Below, one piece after another: positions 1 to 9,787 of a stretch of 28,304 nt of DNA. How positions within the stretch are numbered: the stretch's first letter is position 1; every line of letters begins with the position of its first letter. The position numbers and the translations under genes were made by a program. A model generated the notes under the pieces. That model was not told the origin of the DNA. It saw nothing but the letters and a program-made list of their open reading frames with translations, and searched no databases. This DNA is from Discostella pseudostelligera (taxonomy: Eukaryota; Bacillariophyta; Thalassiosirophyceae; Thalassiosirales; Thalassiosiraceae), in contig JALLBK010000527.1 of the NCBI GenBank assembly GCA_036940085.1, positions 1 through 28,304 of the forward strand, written 5' to 3'.

Positions 1-675
<675 letters not shown>

Positions 676-729
676 AATTTCAAATTTTCAGCATTGATTT
701 AATTTTTCTGTTTCCGGACTGAGTGGCCG

Positions 730-1936
730 ATGAAATCGAGTTCATCCATGACCATGACAGATATCAAAGCTGGACGTAGCCGTGCCGCTTCTCGTGTTAG
801 GCAAAAGCTCAGGTAAGATGCATTTCTAAGTTTCAGCAGTAATTTAGAGTTGAGGAGGTTCGGACTTCTTATTTCATCCAACAAATGTTGCAGGAGCGAC
901 GGCGTGAAATGGTCACCAAGTGGAAAGATGCGATCAGCGTTCCGGCCAGGGAACCGAATTCTTCATCGGAAGCCGTGGAATAACCGTTTCATGTTTGATG
1001 ACGACTCATTTTCAAGTGTAAACAACGGTGAAGTCGAGAGATGTGTTAGCGGAAAGCCGGTTACAAAACCAAGCATACCTGTCATTGCACGGAAAAGGTG
1101 AAGCTCTTTGTGAATTGTTTCTGTCTCCCGATGATTTCACCTACAACCACCCTTAACCACTTGTCATGTCTGTTGATTCAAGGGAAAAGACGCAGAAACA
1201 TCAATTGCAAATAATGAAGTGCTTCACAGAGCGATCTAATGGCGAATTTGCCACGGACGTAGAGGTGTCTCCGTCACCTCCAGCCTCAACTCGAGCCAGC
1301 ATCGGTCTATCGCCGTTTGATATGACAAAAGTTAGAGCAGCACTGGCCGCTGATTGTGTCGGAGCGAACAGAGAAGTTGAATTGCATCAAAACAAAGAGG
1401 GTGACATCTTTCTAGGTGAATCGAAGCGATCTCAGCTAAATTCTATGAAGTGCAGCGGGGGCATTGGATCAAAATTTGACTTGCCGCATCAAAGTCGTCC
1501 CTTTTCAGAGCTCGATGAAAACATCGCACACTCAATGCTCGTAAGAATTGAAGAGTTTCTGTACACTATTGAGCTCGAGGAAGAACTTCTTCGGCGTGAT
1601 TTCATCGAAAAGCGCACGGCTCGACCTGAAAAAGATAATGAATTAAGCTGTATCCGTGACGAAGTCAGAAAGGGAACGCTGTCCAGAGTTCTCCAAGAAT
1701 TCTGGCCGAGAATCGACGAGCCACTTTCTGCAGTTCCTATTGAAAGACAAGATCAGATTACCAAGTTTGTCAGAAAGAGATTCGAGTGCGGAGCTCAGGA
1801 TAACAAAAAAATTCCAGAGCAGATGTCGTACTCTTCGGTTATTGAATCAATAGTGGAGAGTGTGATCAAGGACATCGCATGTGAAGTCGAAGATGTTATT
1901 TCAGAAGCAGTTCATCAAGTAGTTTCCATTGCATGA
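730..1936 (+). CDS. unrecognised three-exon protein, about 346 aa
   Basis: Proposed exons are 730-812, 894-1097 and 1183-1936. Both introns (81 and 85 nt) have good ends (CTCAG|GTAAG to TTGCAG; AAAAG|GTGAAG to TTCAAG) and both split an AGG codon after its second base, so the frame is kept throughout. The ATG at 730 opens a basic N-terminus (MKSSSSMTMTDIKAGRSRAA). The last exon encodes an acidic, helix-rich region ending in SSVIESIVESVIKDIACEVE, probably amphipathic helices or coiled coil. I recognise no family. It begins 55 bp after the reductase gene on the same strand and faces the carrier gene tail to tail. A frame of exon 2 starting GAGCGACGGCG would encode a charged ERRREMVTKWKDA helix but stops after about 29 codons, so I preferred the model above. 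The start and first intron are the least certain parts. Confidence 0.6.
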
Positions 1937-2079
1937 GGTCATCCAGTCAATCGATGGTGGTTACCCTATTGACATATGCATATGTGACAGTTGGCTCACT
2001 GTTCGATATTCCCGTCCTCATGTCGATCTTCTTGGCAAGGAGGGCACCAATCAATCAAGGGTGGTTGTGGAGTGCCCGT

Positions 2080-5000
2080 TTATGAGAGACCTTGTCGAAC
2101 TGCATAAAACACATCCAATACCAGTTGCAAGTCGTCGGTTCCGACATCGAGCAATATCTTAATGTAGTCGTAAAGGAAAAACTGAAGTCCAATCACCAAG
2201 AAGAAGAAAATAGCTCGGGCAGGGAAAGCTGCGAATAGATTTAAGACTCCTCCGTCTGCAGCAATCAGCTCCTTCACAATCACCTTCCAGTCTTTGCTTT
2301 TGCCTTGTTCTCGGGAAGATGCAGATGTGAGAGTGAGAACGAGATCTGCAGGGTGGCTCACGAATGCGCCGGCAATGCCTGGAGATTGATTAATGGACAA
2401 CGATTGTGAGGAGGCAAGTCATATACCAGACATCATTCCTGCCATCAAGGAACACACCTGCAAGTCCTCCTGAAAATGCTGACAATAAGAGCCCCAAGCC
2501 TCCCACACCGACTTTGATCTCTTCGTCGCCCAACAAGGAAGAGCCATTAATTAAATCAGCAATAGTTCCAGATGCAAGATCGAACACAAGGAACTTCGTC
2601 AAGGCAAAAGGCAATTCTCTTGAGACAATTGGTAAGAATGACGACCATAATGGCTTTAAATCCTCTAATTGAACTCCCGTTGGTAAAATGGCTGCCGACT
2701 CCATTCCCACTGTTGTTGTTGAACTAGCCGATGACATCCCACTGATACGCTTCGATCGATTTTGCTCCTTTACAAGAGAGGATGATGTCAATTAGGCATT
2801 CAACAAAGTGAGGGCACGATGAGGAAAGAAATTATGACGCACCACAAATTCTTCAAAGACTTGCTTGACGCTCTGACTTGTTGTAGTGCTCATACTACGC
2901 ACTCGCAGTATCTCAAATGGGGCACCAGCCGCACACGTCAACAACGTAGCAAGCCCCGCCGCTAGCAAAAGTAGTAGTTCGCTTGGTCCTCCTGCAGCCT
3001 CATCAAAAAAGACCACACTGAAGGATCTTCGAAACAGCTCAGTGGCTCCAAAACCGAACAACCCGAAGACTATCGATGTGAGCAAAGTGATATCCGCGCT
3101 CTGGAACAGCGAAAGTGGCCCTCGAACCTCGATGAGGCTTTGAATAACTTGCGCAGTCCCAACACCAGGCTTGGAACCTGAAGTTGAATCAGGATCTACT
3201 TGCACTGACGAAGACTTGTTCATTGCCAACTGAATGATTTCCTCGTCATTTCCTAATTGGATTTTTGTTTTCACAAGCTCTAATGGATTGAGTGCTGTGC
3301 GGACCACGACTGTGCAAAGAGCACCACTCAGCGCGAGCCTAAAATATTGTGAGCTACTCAAAGTAAGCGCATTTTTCGTCACGGGGGCCTTGCCAATTCC
3401 ACCGAACAATGGGTCAATTGATCGATATTTGGAGGATAGCTGAGTCTCTCTCGATTGAATTAGTGGAAGGGTTGCTATGGAATAATATCCATTCTCAATG
3501 ACATCAGGACTTGAATTGCTCCTGAACTTCGAGAACTGTGGTCGAGTATCTGATGGCAATAAAGCAGTTGGATCCTTTTGAATTGACTGAATTGTATCAT
3601 CTGCGAGTTTGGTATCATATCTTTCTCTTCGAATAGAACTAGTATCAATGACAACTCCGCTAGTTCCATTCTTCATCTGAGTTACGCTCGCCAGTATAAG
3701 TTGAGTCTCTTCTTCCTCCTCTGTCTCTCTGAGAATTACTGGGGTAGCAAACCAATCAGGATCAGTCGACGGTAAATCTAATGAAACCCGGGGAGGCTCA
3801 TCAAAAAGATATCCGCTTCCTCCGTCAATAATTTCTACTCCAACAACCTTGTACTCCAATTCCGGCACAGCCTTCGCACGTTTATCTGGACGACCTTTGC
3901 GATCCCTAAACTCAACTGTCGGAAGGATTGGTTCTTCAAACTTCTTGCGGTTGTTGTGCTTACCGCCGTATCCAAACCCTGGGTTAATGACGACAACCTC
4001 AGCAATACTCCCATTACGATCAAGAATTGCACACGCTTCACATTTTCTTGAAACGCCGCTTTGTTTTATTATGACATCCGGTGCAGCGGTGTATCCGTTT
4101 CCACCATCGATGACATTGATCCGTAATATCCGCGAGGTAGGCTCCATTATTGCACGTATTCTCGCAGGTTTGTAGTCATCTCCTAATGGAGCCGGCGGAT
4201 CTACTTTTACTACTTCCTCATCGAGTTTTGAGAATCCTCCGCCTAGCCGGCTAGACAGACGGTAATTCTCTCCATCAATGATCGGGTTTTCTTCGTCTTC
4301 ATCGGTGGAGAGGTCAAATAATTCTACTGCGGCGAGTGTTCCATTGTCGATCTCTCCTAGCAATCCTCTGATTTGTTGAACAGGCTGTAACTCGGGAGTG
4401 GATATCAACGAGAATAAAATTGCTAATTGTTGCTTTTCTTCAATGGAAGTATAACGCGCTTTGAGGAGAGAAAATAAGTTCAATACGCCCTGTCTTGCCA
4501 AATTTGTTCCATCCTGTTGTGCATTATTCGATTTGCGTTTAGAAGTGATCGACTTTGATTGGGGTTGTTTTTTGCTTTCATCATCACGCTCTCCTCTCCC
4601 AAGAAACACACTCCAAAACGAATTTTTATCCTGAGATACCCTAACTGATTTTGCAGGCTCTGCGGCTGCGAGTCCAGCTTTAGCAGCAGCAACACTTGCA
4701 TAACTTCCATATGGTCCCAAGAAATAGTCAGCTGGGTAGAAAGGAACAAACGGCGGCAATGCAGAAAGGTTTGCATGAGAAATCATCTTACGGATCATCA
4801 TTCAATCAAGAGAGTGTTTGTGAAAGCGCTCAGACATCCAAGGAAGTGTATTTCGCTCCATGAGCTCAGCTCCAAATCAGCTGTTACTGCAAACGTTTAT
4901 GGGTTATGTCATTCATCGCTGCACTTTGACATCACCTATTGCAAAGTCCTGACTTGTGGACATCGAAAATTTCTCACCTAGACCTATCTCCACACTTTCA

Positions 5001-5800
5001 GCAAATTCTGCAAATCTCTCTTTGGTAATATCACTGGTAGCAGTGATATCAAGGTTATTGTCAGAGTCGGTTAGTAGTACACTTGCTTTGGAGTTCTTCT
5101 TCCACCATGCATTTGCCGAAGGATCAAACACCAACAAAAATCGAGCTAGATACGTAATAAATCTCGTCTCATACACAGTTTGAATCAAGCCGGTTTTACT
5201 ATTGAGCAAACTTTCATTCTTTCTATTTTTGGATGCCTTCTCTTCAATGGGTTTGAGACGAGTTCCTCTCGCCGACGTCGATCCGCCACCTTTGATCATT
5301 ACATTTTTGGGAGTGAATAGTTGACCTGTGGTATCGATTTCAGATGCCGACGAAGACTCGGCTATGCCCGATGAAAGGATGAGCAATGTAAGGCTGTTGA
5401 TAAGAGCCGTACGTCGAGAAATTTCGGGTGATAATTGGTAGAGGGGTGTTAATATTGGCTCTACATCATGCTTGTAGGTATTATGTGATATTGATATTTC
5501 ATCTGCCTGCTTTTCATATTCAGCGCTATCATCATCTGTCCGTGTCCGTGGTGAGAGTCGACAAGATGTACATCCTCTTTCATGAAATTCACGAAATAAT
5601 TCCGATCTATAACTTCTACTGCCCCTGTTAGTGCTATAAGTTCTATTCCGATGGCTATGAAGCGCCGCATGTGATGTAGAAATTGAGAAGTGTTTCCTCG
5701 TTAGGCTTCGCGTTTGATGTGAGCATGATGTGCTGGAAATGGATGACAGTGCATCAGTTGTAAGCACCAAGAGCAACGAGAGATGATATATTGTCAGCAT
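2080..5800 (-). CDS. plastid-targeted mitochondrial-carrier-family (SLC25-like) protein with large N-terminal extension, about 1106 aa
   Basis: Four exons on the minus strand: 5800-4978, 4731-2843, 2767-2458 and 2378-2080. Introns are 246, 75 and 79 nt; all phases agree and the joins restore smooth protein (GLADYFLGPYG; EEFVEQNR; GGLAGIAGAF). Carrier signatures P-x-[DE]-x-x-[KR] are PLELVK (about 757-762) and PFEILR (879-884). The third, PADLVL (1017-1022), lacks the basic residue. The N-terminus is hydrophobic (MLTIYHLSLLLVLTTDA) followed by a Ser/Thr/Arg-rich stretch, as expected for a bipartite plastid presequence. At 129-146 a twin-arginine SRRTALINSLTLLIL segment follows. Three related segments, IDGGNGY, INPGFGY and IDGGSGY (about 482-582), lie before the carrier domain. 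The likely location is a plastid membrane; the substrate is unknown. The first intron was placed by phase and protein continuity, so the two large parts could instead be two genes. Confidence 0.75.
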
Positions 5801-6284
5801 CGCATTTCATTTTCATGCTCAAGATAAAATGAGTAGTACTCCCATCTATCGTATTCGCTTGTCGATTTCATTGGTTCGCTATTGCAGAACGAAGTGAGGA
5901 GAGTCGATGTCGATGTCGTCTGCGTCCTGCGTCATCGCCGGGGTCATCGTCATCGTCGCGAGAGCGAGAGCGAGAGGCGAGAGCGAGGTGATGAGGGGTA
6001 GGTGTCTGTAGGTGTGATACAGGGGGTGTGATAGATTGGGCTTTGTTGGGGGAGCGAGGGGGCGCGCACACTACGCCCTCTCGCGCCACAGACTGCTCGC
6101 GCTGGCCGCCCCTACAGACGCGCCAGCCCGGACGAGTGCTGTCTCTCTTACTTCTCCAACTGTCCGTGCTCCAAAACCAAAAATCAAAAATCAAGAAGAC
6201 AAAAGACCCATTGCCGCGCGCGCCGCCGGAAGTTCTACTCCTACATACTAGCAACAGGCACTGCTGCAGTAAATAGTGTCTGCC
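5801..6284. other. divergent intergenic region
   Basis: This space separates the start of the minus-strand carrier gene from the plus-strand membrane-protein gene and should hold both promoters. It has a gagagcgagagc purine tract near 5,960-5,990, a CG-rich stretch around 6,050-6,130 and an inverted copy of the 8-mer ACGGACAG (CTGTCCGT at 6160-6167). Open frames here are arginine/proline-rich low-complexity shadows and I call no gene. Confidence 0.6.
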
Positions 6285-7255
6285 ATGGGCGCCGCAATAT
6301 CAAGCGTGACAACCTTCCTCTCTGTCTCATTATGCGACGGTAGTAGTCGTAAATTAATTGCTGGGTGGTGGTAAGTATTTTTGGCATTTCGTCGTCGCGT
6401 CGTTCAGGCAATCGGGGTTGTGCCTCGACGTCTGTAGGTATAGTAATTCAGCTGCAAGATGCCAGCCTACTTCTGTCAAGCCGACGTATCGGTGGCGATT
6501 GATCATTTTTCTAGAGATCGTGATATCTTCCATAGATATTTGGGGAGAGGCGAAGGGGGGAATTGACGCATGAATGGAGCACATGTACGAGTATCAGAAT
6601 TGGCACCTGACGAATACGGGTAGAATTTTACCCCGGAGAATCAATTCTTCGTAACACGATGAACAATCTTGCTAGGTCTTACCATTGCGTTCTGCACTAC
6701 CACATTGCATCGTAGGTATTTTATCCTCTTCATATCCATCATACAAATCTTCATCGCGATGTATACCATGTCATCCCGCGGCGGTACGGAAGCATTTATT
6801 AGTCTCTGGTCATCCATAGTATTACTTCTATTGTGCGTTGGGGGGACGGTTATCATGAGAAAATTTCAAAGCAGTGTTGCGGTTGGATTCTTCATGGGGA
6901 GTGTGGTGGCTGCATCTCAGATGTACATGTTGGTTTTTCTCCTGTGAGTCTACTTTGTTTCAATTTGCACCAGGTCCAACTTTTGTCTCATTCCGTATTA
7001 TCATTTTTATTATCGCACCTACATAATCATCTTGAATCGCAATTATTCGTTAGTTTATTTGGATACATTGAAGATCGTCTACTAAACAATTTACCGGTTG
7101 ATGGAGAAAGACTAAACGGCTTCGTTTGTCTTGTGCAATCAATTCTACTTGCATCCTTTGCGACAATTTTGGCATCACATCGATCAGAGATATTGGATCA
7201 GAAGATTTCGGACGACGATGATAGAGCGTACGAGGCACCGATGAGACCAGTCTAA
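6285..7255 (+). CDS. small four-helix membrane protein, about 171 aa, unknown function
   Basis: The best model joins 6285-6370, 6716-6943 and 7054-7255. Exon 1 starts MGAAISS, which fits an N-myristoylation site (Gly2, Ser6), and ends at a strong donor GGTG|GTAAGT. Joining it to the acceptor CATCGTAG at 6715 keeps phase and gives GWWYFILFISIIQIF, the first helix. Further helices are FISLWSSIVLLLLCVGG, VAVGFFMGSVVAAS to MLVFLLLFGYI, and FVCLVQSILLASFATIL. The tail is acidic (SDDDDRAYEAPMRPV). The last intron (110 nt) has donor CCT|GTGAGT, with T rather than G before it, and acceptor TTCGTTAG. Alternatives: translation from ATG 6759 giving 128 aa, or an 81-nt first intron ending at 6451 that leads to a different 66-aa product. 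I know no family for it. Confidence 0.5.
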
Positions 7256-7821
7256 ATGCAAATGAGGCATGATCATGCTGGCGGATATCAGTCGGCAAGA
7301 GATTTGTGTCATATTCATATCACTCTCTTCAATGTACTTCGTTCTTCGGTTTATCATCATTAAGCAATTAGTGAAAACTTGTTTTGATCTTACATTATGA
7401 ACCAATCTCTGAGAGAGAGAATCGATTACAATATCGTCTTCTACTAAGAGGTTAGTGTATGTCCCTCGCATTCATAACATCCAGCGTCGAGGTTCATTCG
7501 AGCCACTTGCAAGCATGCACCGTGGAGCGTGGGGGTAACACCGAGGAGAATGTGGCGGGAGACGAAATAGTGCTAATGAAATACAAGTAAGAAAAAATAT
7601 AATATTAAATTCTCAACCAAACCACTACCCAATCAAAGTATCTTCTTATATTGAAATTTAATTTAATTTGCTTAATTTTGTAGACCCTGTTGATGCGTCA
7701 TTGCCATAACAGCTCGCCTCCGCCAACACAGCATCACTGTAATCAATCAATTCAATTGCGGAAGAGACTCCGATGATATTATGATGGACACAATATAGAT
7801 TTACAGATAGCATGTAACATC
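7256..7821. other. intergenic region, no gene seen
   Basis: Two plus-strand genes flank this space. It contains a GAGAGAGAGA run near 7411, a single GTGGCGGGAGAC element near 7552-7563 that resembles the E2F-like elements at 9381-9490, and an AT-rich stretch (about 7,590-7,690) before the NYN gene. No tRNA or coding exon was recognised. Confidence 0.5.
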
Positions 7822-9174
7822 ATGAGATCGAAGTTCAGCGTTTGCCGCAATCGACTTCGACTGCCACTGGCGATTGTATTTATACGATTCGCCTTGCTCG
7901 CATCGTTCATTTCGCCGACGCCAAACCTCATCAAGCCTCCCACAGTCAAAAACAGTGCTCATCCTTCCAACTATAGATCGCAGTACAAAGTTTCATACAG
8001 AAAATCTTCGCACAATATGGGCAAAGGTGACGGCAAGCAGAAGCGAAAAAAACAATCGAGTCCTCCGTCGGCAGCTCCACCACCAGTTGCAGCCACTCCT
8101 CCACCACTACGGGTTACAAATGACATAAACATTCCAGTTAAACGACAAATCCAATGGGCGAAGATGAACCAAGAGTACGCTAAATCTCAAACTTCCTTCA
8201 AACAGAACAACATAAAAAAGAAAACTTCCTATCGCAAAATGTTGGACGAAGAGGAACAACAGCAAGTAATCGACGACAAAAGACGTCGAAACGCAGATGT
8301 GGATTGGGATGTCATCCTAAGCAATGGAAATGGTACATCGGCAGGAGCGTTGATGTTAGTAGATGGCTACAACGTTATATACCAATGGCCAAGATTGAAG
8401 AAACAAATGCTAAACTGCAATACTCAGCGAGCGAGGGATCTACTCGTTCGAGATTTGGAGGAGCTACACTGTATCAAAGGGTGGCGAATAGAATGCGTAT
8501 TTGATGGCTTTGGAAGGAAGACGAATGGTCCACTTGGCGACAGTCCAGGTGGGGATCGTGTATCTCTGACTGATCGTGAGTTCAAACGACAAGATCCGGG
8601 ACGAGGGGTACGGATAGTGTACAGTGGTGTTGGTGCAAGTGCCGACTCCTACATTGAACAACGATGTATTGACGCCAAGGCTGTCACGCAAGGGTTGCTG
8701 TCTGTATCGGGGGGATCGCTAATTGTTGTCAGCAATGATGCCATGATTCGTATGGTGGCTACTGGAGCCGGAGCGTTATGCATGACTTCCGATCGGCTAG
8801 TTGACGAGTTGAAGGCGGTTAAAAAAATTACGGAGTACCGAGTTGAGGCTGCACTAGCAATGGTAAATGGGGGTTATGTTCGACCGGAGGGATTGCGGAA
8901 TAAGCGAATGAATGTACCAATGATGCAAGGAGCAAAAGGAATCGGTTCAAACTCTGTAGGGGTCGCTGAGGTGGACGGAAAGCAGGTCGTAAATACATTT
9001 CGAGGAGGTCAGTTCATTATTGAAGATAAGCGCAAGAAAAAAGCAAAACCAAATCAAGCCGAGAATGTAGAGCCGAAGAAGAAGGCCGTATTTGATGATC
9101 TAGTGCAGGGCACACAAGACATTCCTACTTGGGCGATGCTGCCGAATGCGACAAAACTCGGTGACGCGAGATAG
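7822..9174 (+). CDS. YacP/Rae1-type NYN-domain ribonuclease-like protein, 450 aa
   Basis: Intronless. The NYN (PIN-like) domain spans about residues 176-332. It shows DGYN (181-184) in LMLVDGYNVI, Asp228 in VFDGFG, Asp275 in GASADSYIE and Asp306 in VVSNDAMIR, the acidic residues expected around a metal site in YacP-type NYN nucleases. Bacterial Rae1 of this family cleaves mRNA on the ribosome, and plant relatives are organellar, so a role in organelle RNA turnover is plausible (inference). The N-terminus has a hydrophobic stretch (LPLAIVFIRFALLAS) followed by FISPTP, compatible with plastid entry. Residues 66-95 are Lys- then Pro/Ala-rich. The ATG at residue 66 (MGKGDGKQKRKKQ) could give a form without presequence. 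The C-terminal third is basic and poorly conserved, ending with a PTWAMLP motif. It lies upstream of the co-chaperone gene on the same strand. Confidence 0.85.
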   Translation: MRSKFSVCRNRLRLPLAIVFIRFALLASFISPTPNLIKPPTVKNSAHPSNYRSQYKVSYRKSSHNMGKGDGKQKRKKQSSPPSAAPPPVAATPPPLRVTNDINIPVKRQIQWAKMNQEYAKSQTSFKQNNIKKKTSYRKMLDEEEQQQVIDDKRRRNADVDWDVILSNGNGTSAGALMLVDGYNVIYQWPRLKKQMLNCNTQRARDLLVRDLEELHCIKGWRIECVFDGFGRKTNGPLGDSPGGDRVSLTDREFKRQDPGRGVRIVYSGVGASADSYIEQRCIDAKAVTQGLLSVSGGSLIVVSNDAMIRMVATGAGALCMTSDRLVDELKAVKKITEYRVEAALAMVNGGYVRPEGLRNKRMNVPMMQGAKGIGSNSVGVAEVDGKQVVNTFRGGQFIIEDKRKKKAKPNQAENVEPKKKAVFDDLVQGTQDIPTWAMLPNATKLGDAR

Positions 9175-9787
9175 CGTAGAATCTGCACGCATAATGTACA
9201 CAGTTCAATGAAATGGATATAGTACCTTCTAATCATTAACCGAATCATCTTCTTGGCGGCTGCAGCAGAGAGCCACCATATCTGCATCTGCAACAATCGG
9301 CTTCCATCAGCGGCTTCCATCCACTAAACTTCACTTCACTTCCCTCTTTGTCCTTACTTACACGTGGCACGTGGCAGTGATTTGGCGGGAGAAAGACACT
9401 CGATCCGATATTCCTTACACGTGGCAGTGATTTTTCGGGAGACAGGAGAGCTTTTGGCGGGAGACAGGAGTGTTTTGGCGGGATGGAGACACATCTGACG
9501 GCCGCATCCACTGCATGCACATGCACTCACCATCACCGCCATCCATCCATCATCCATCCACTCTCCACTCTCCACTCAAGCAAATCGATGACGATAACCA
9601 TGGTCACCCACCTTGACCTTGAGATCACTGCGTACGATAGCAACTCAAAGACTGCGTAACAGCGACGCCCTTTTTCCTCGTTCTAGGTATTGTATCATTA
9701 TCTCTCTTTGGGACGTAGGCTCGCGTCGCTCTTCTGTAGATACTGGACTGCAATCGATTCGTTCTGAGTTCTCGTCGATAGCTGACC
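9175..9787. other. intergenic region with promoter-like repeats
   Basis: This space lies between the NYN gene and the TTC4-like gene. The middle holds the repeated GGCGGGA and CACGTG elements listed separately; from 9,540 a CCATCCAT/CCACTCTC pyrimidine-rich run leads toward the start at 9788. No coding exon is supported. Minus-strand open frames here only translate the repeats. Confidence 0.6.
9361..9490 (+). promoter_or_regulatory. cluster of E2F-like and G-box elements
   Basis: E2F/DP-like elements: TTTGGCGGGA (9381-9390), TTTTGGCGGGA (9452-9462), TTTTGGCGGGA (9473-9483), and a weaker TTTTTCGGGA (9431-9440). Three CACGTG palindromes lie at 9361-9366, 9368-9373 and 9418-9423. A 25-bp segment at 9368-9392 recurs at 9418-9442 with only two changes (GG to TT), so the cluster grew by a 50-bp duplication. 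GGGAGACAGGAG also occurs twice. The position, about 300-430 bp before the TTC4-like start, suggests a promoter. Binding factors are inferred from consensus only. Confidence 0.5.

Noticed and set aside
1929..2162. 77-residue frame after the three-exon gene
   Set aside because: It starts with TTG, overlaps the end of one gene and the end of the convergent carrier gene, and shows no family feature.
2792..2794. Premature stop making the carrier gene a pseudogene
   Set aside because: The stop lies within a 75-nt GT-AG interval that keeps frame, and the protein on both sides is well preserved, so an intron is the simpler reading.
5868..6276. Arginine/proline-rich open frames on both strands
   Set aside because: They arise from GAGAGC-type and CG-rich simple sequence in a divergent promoter and overlap one another.
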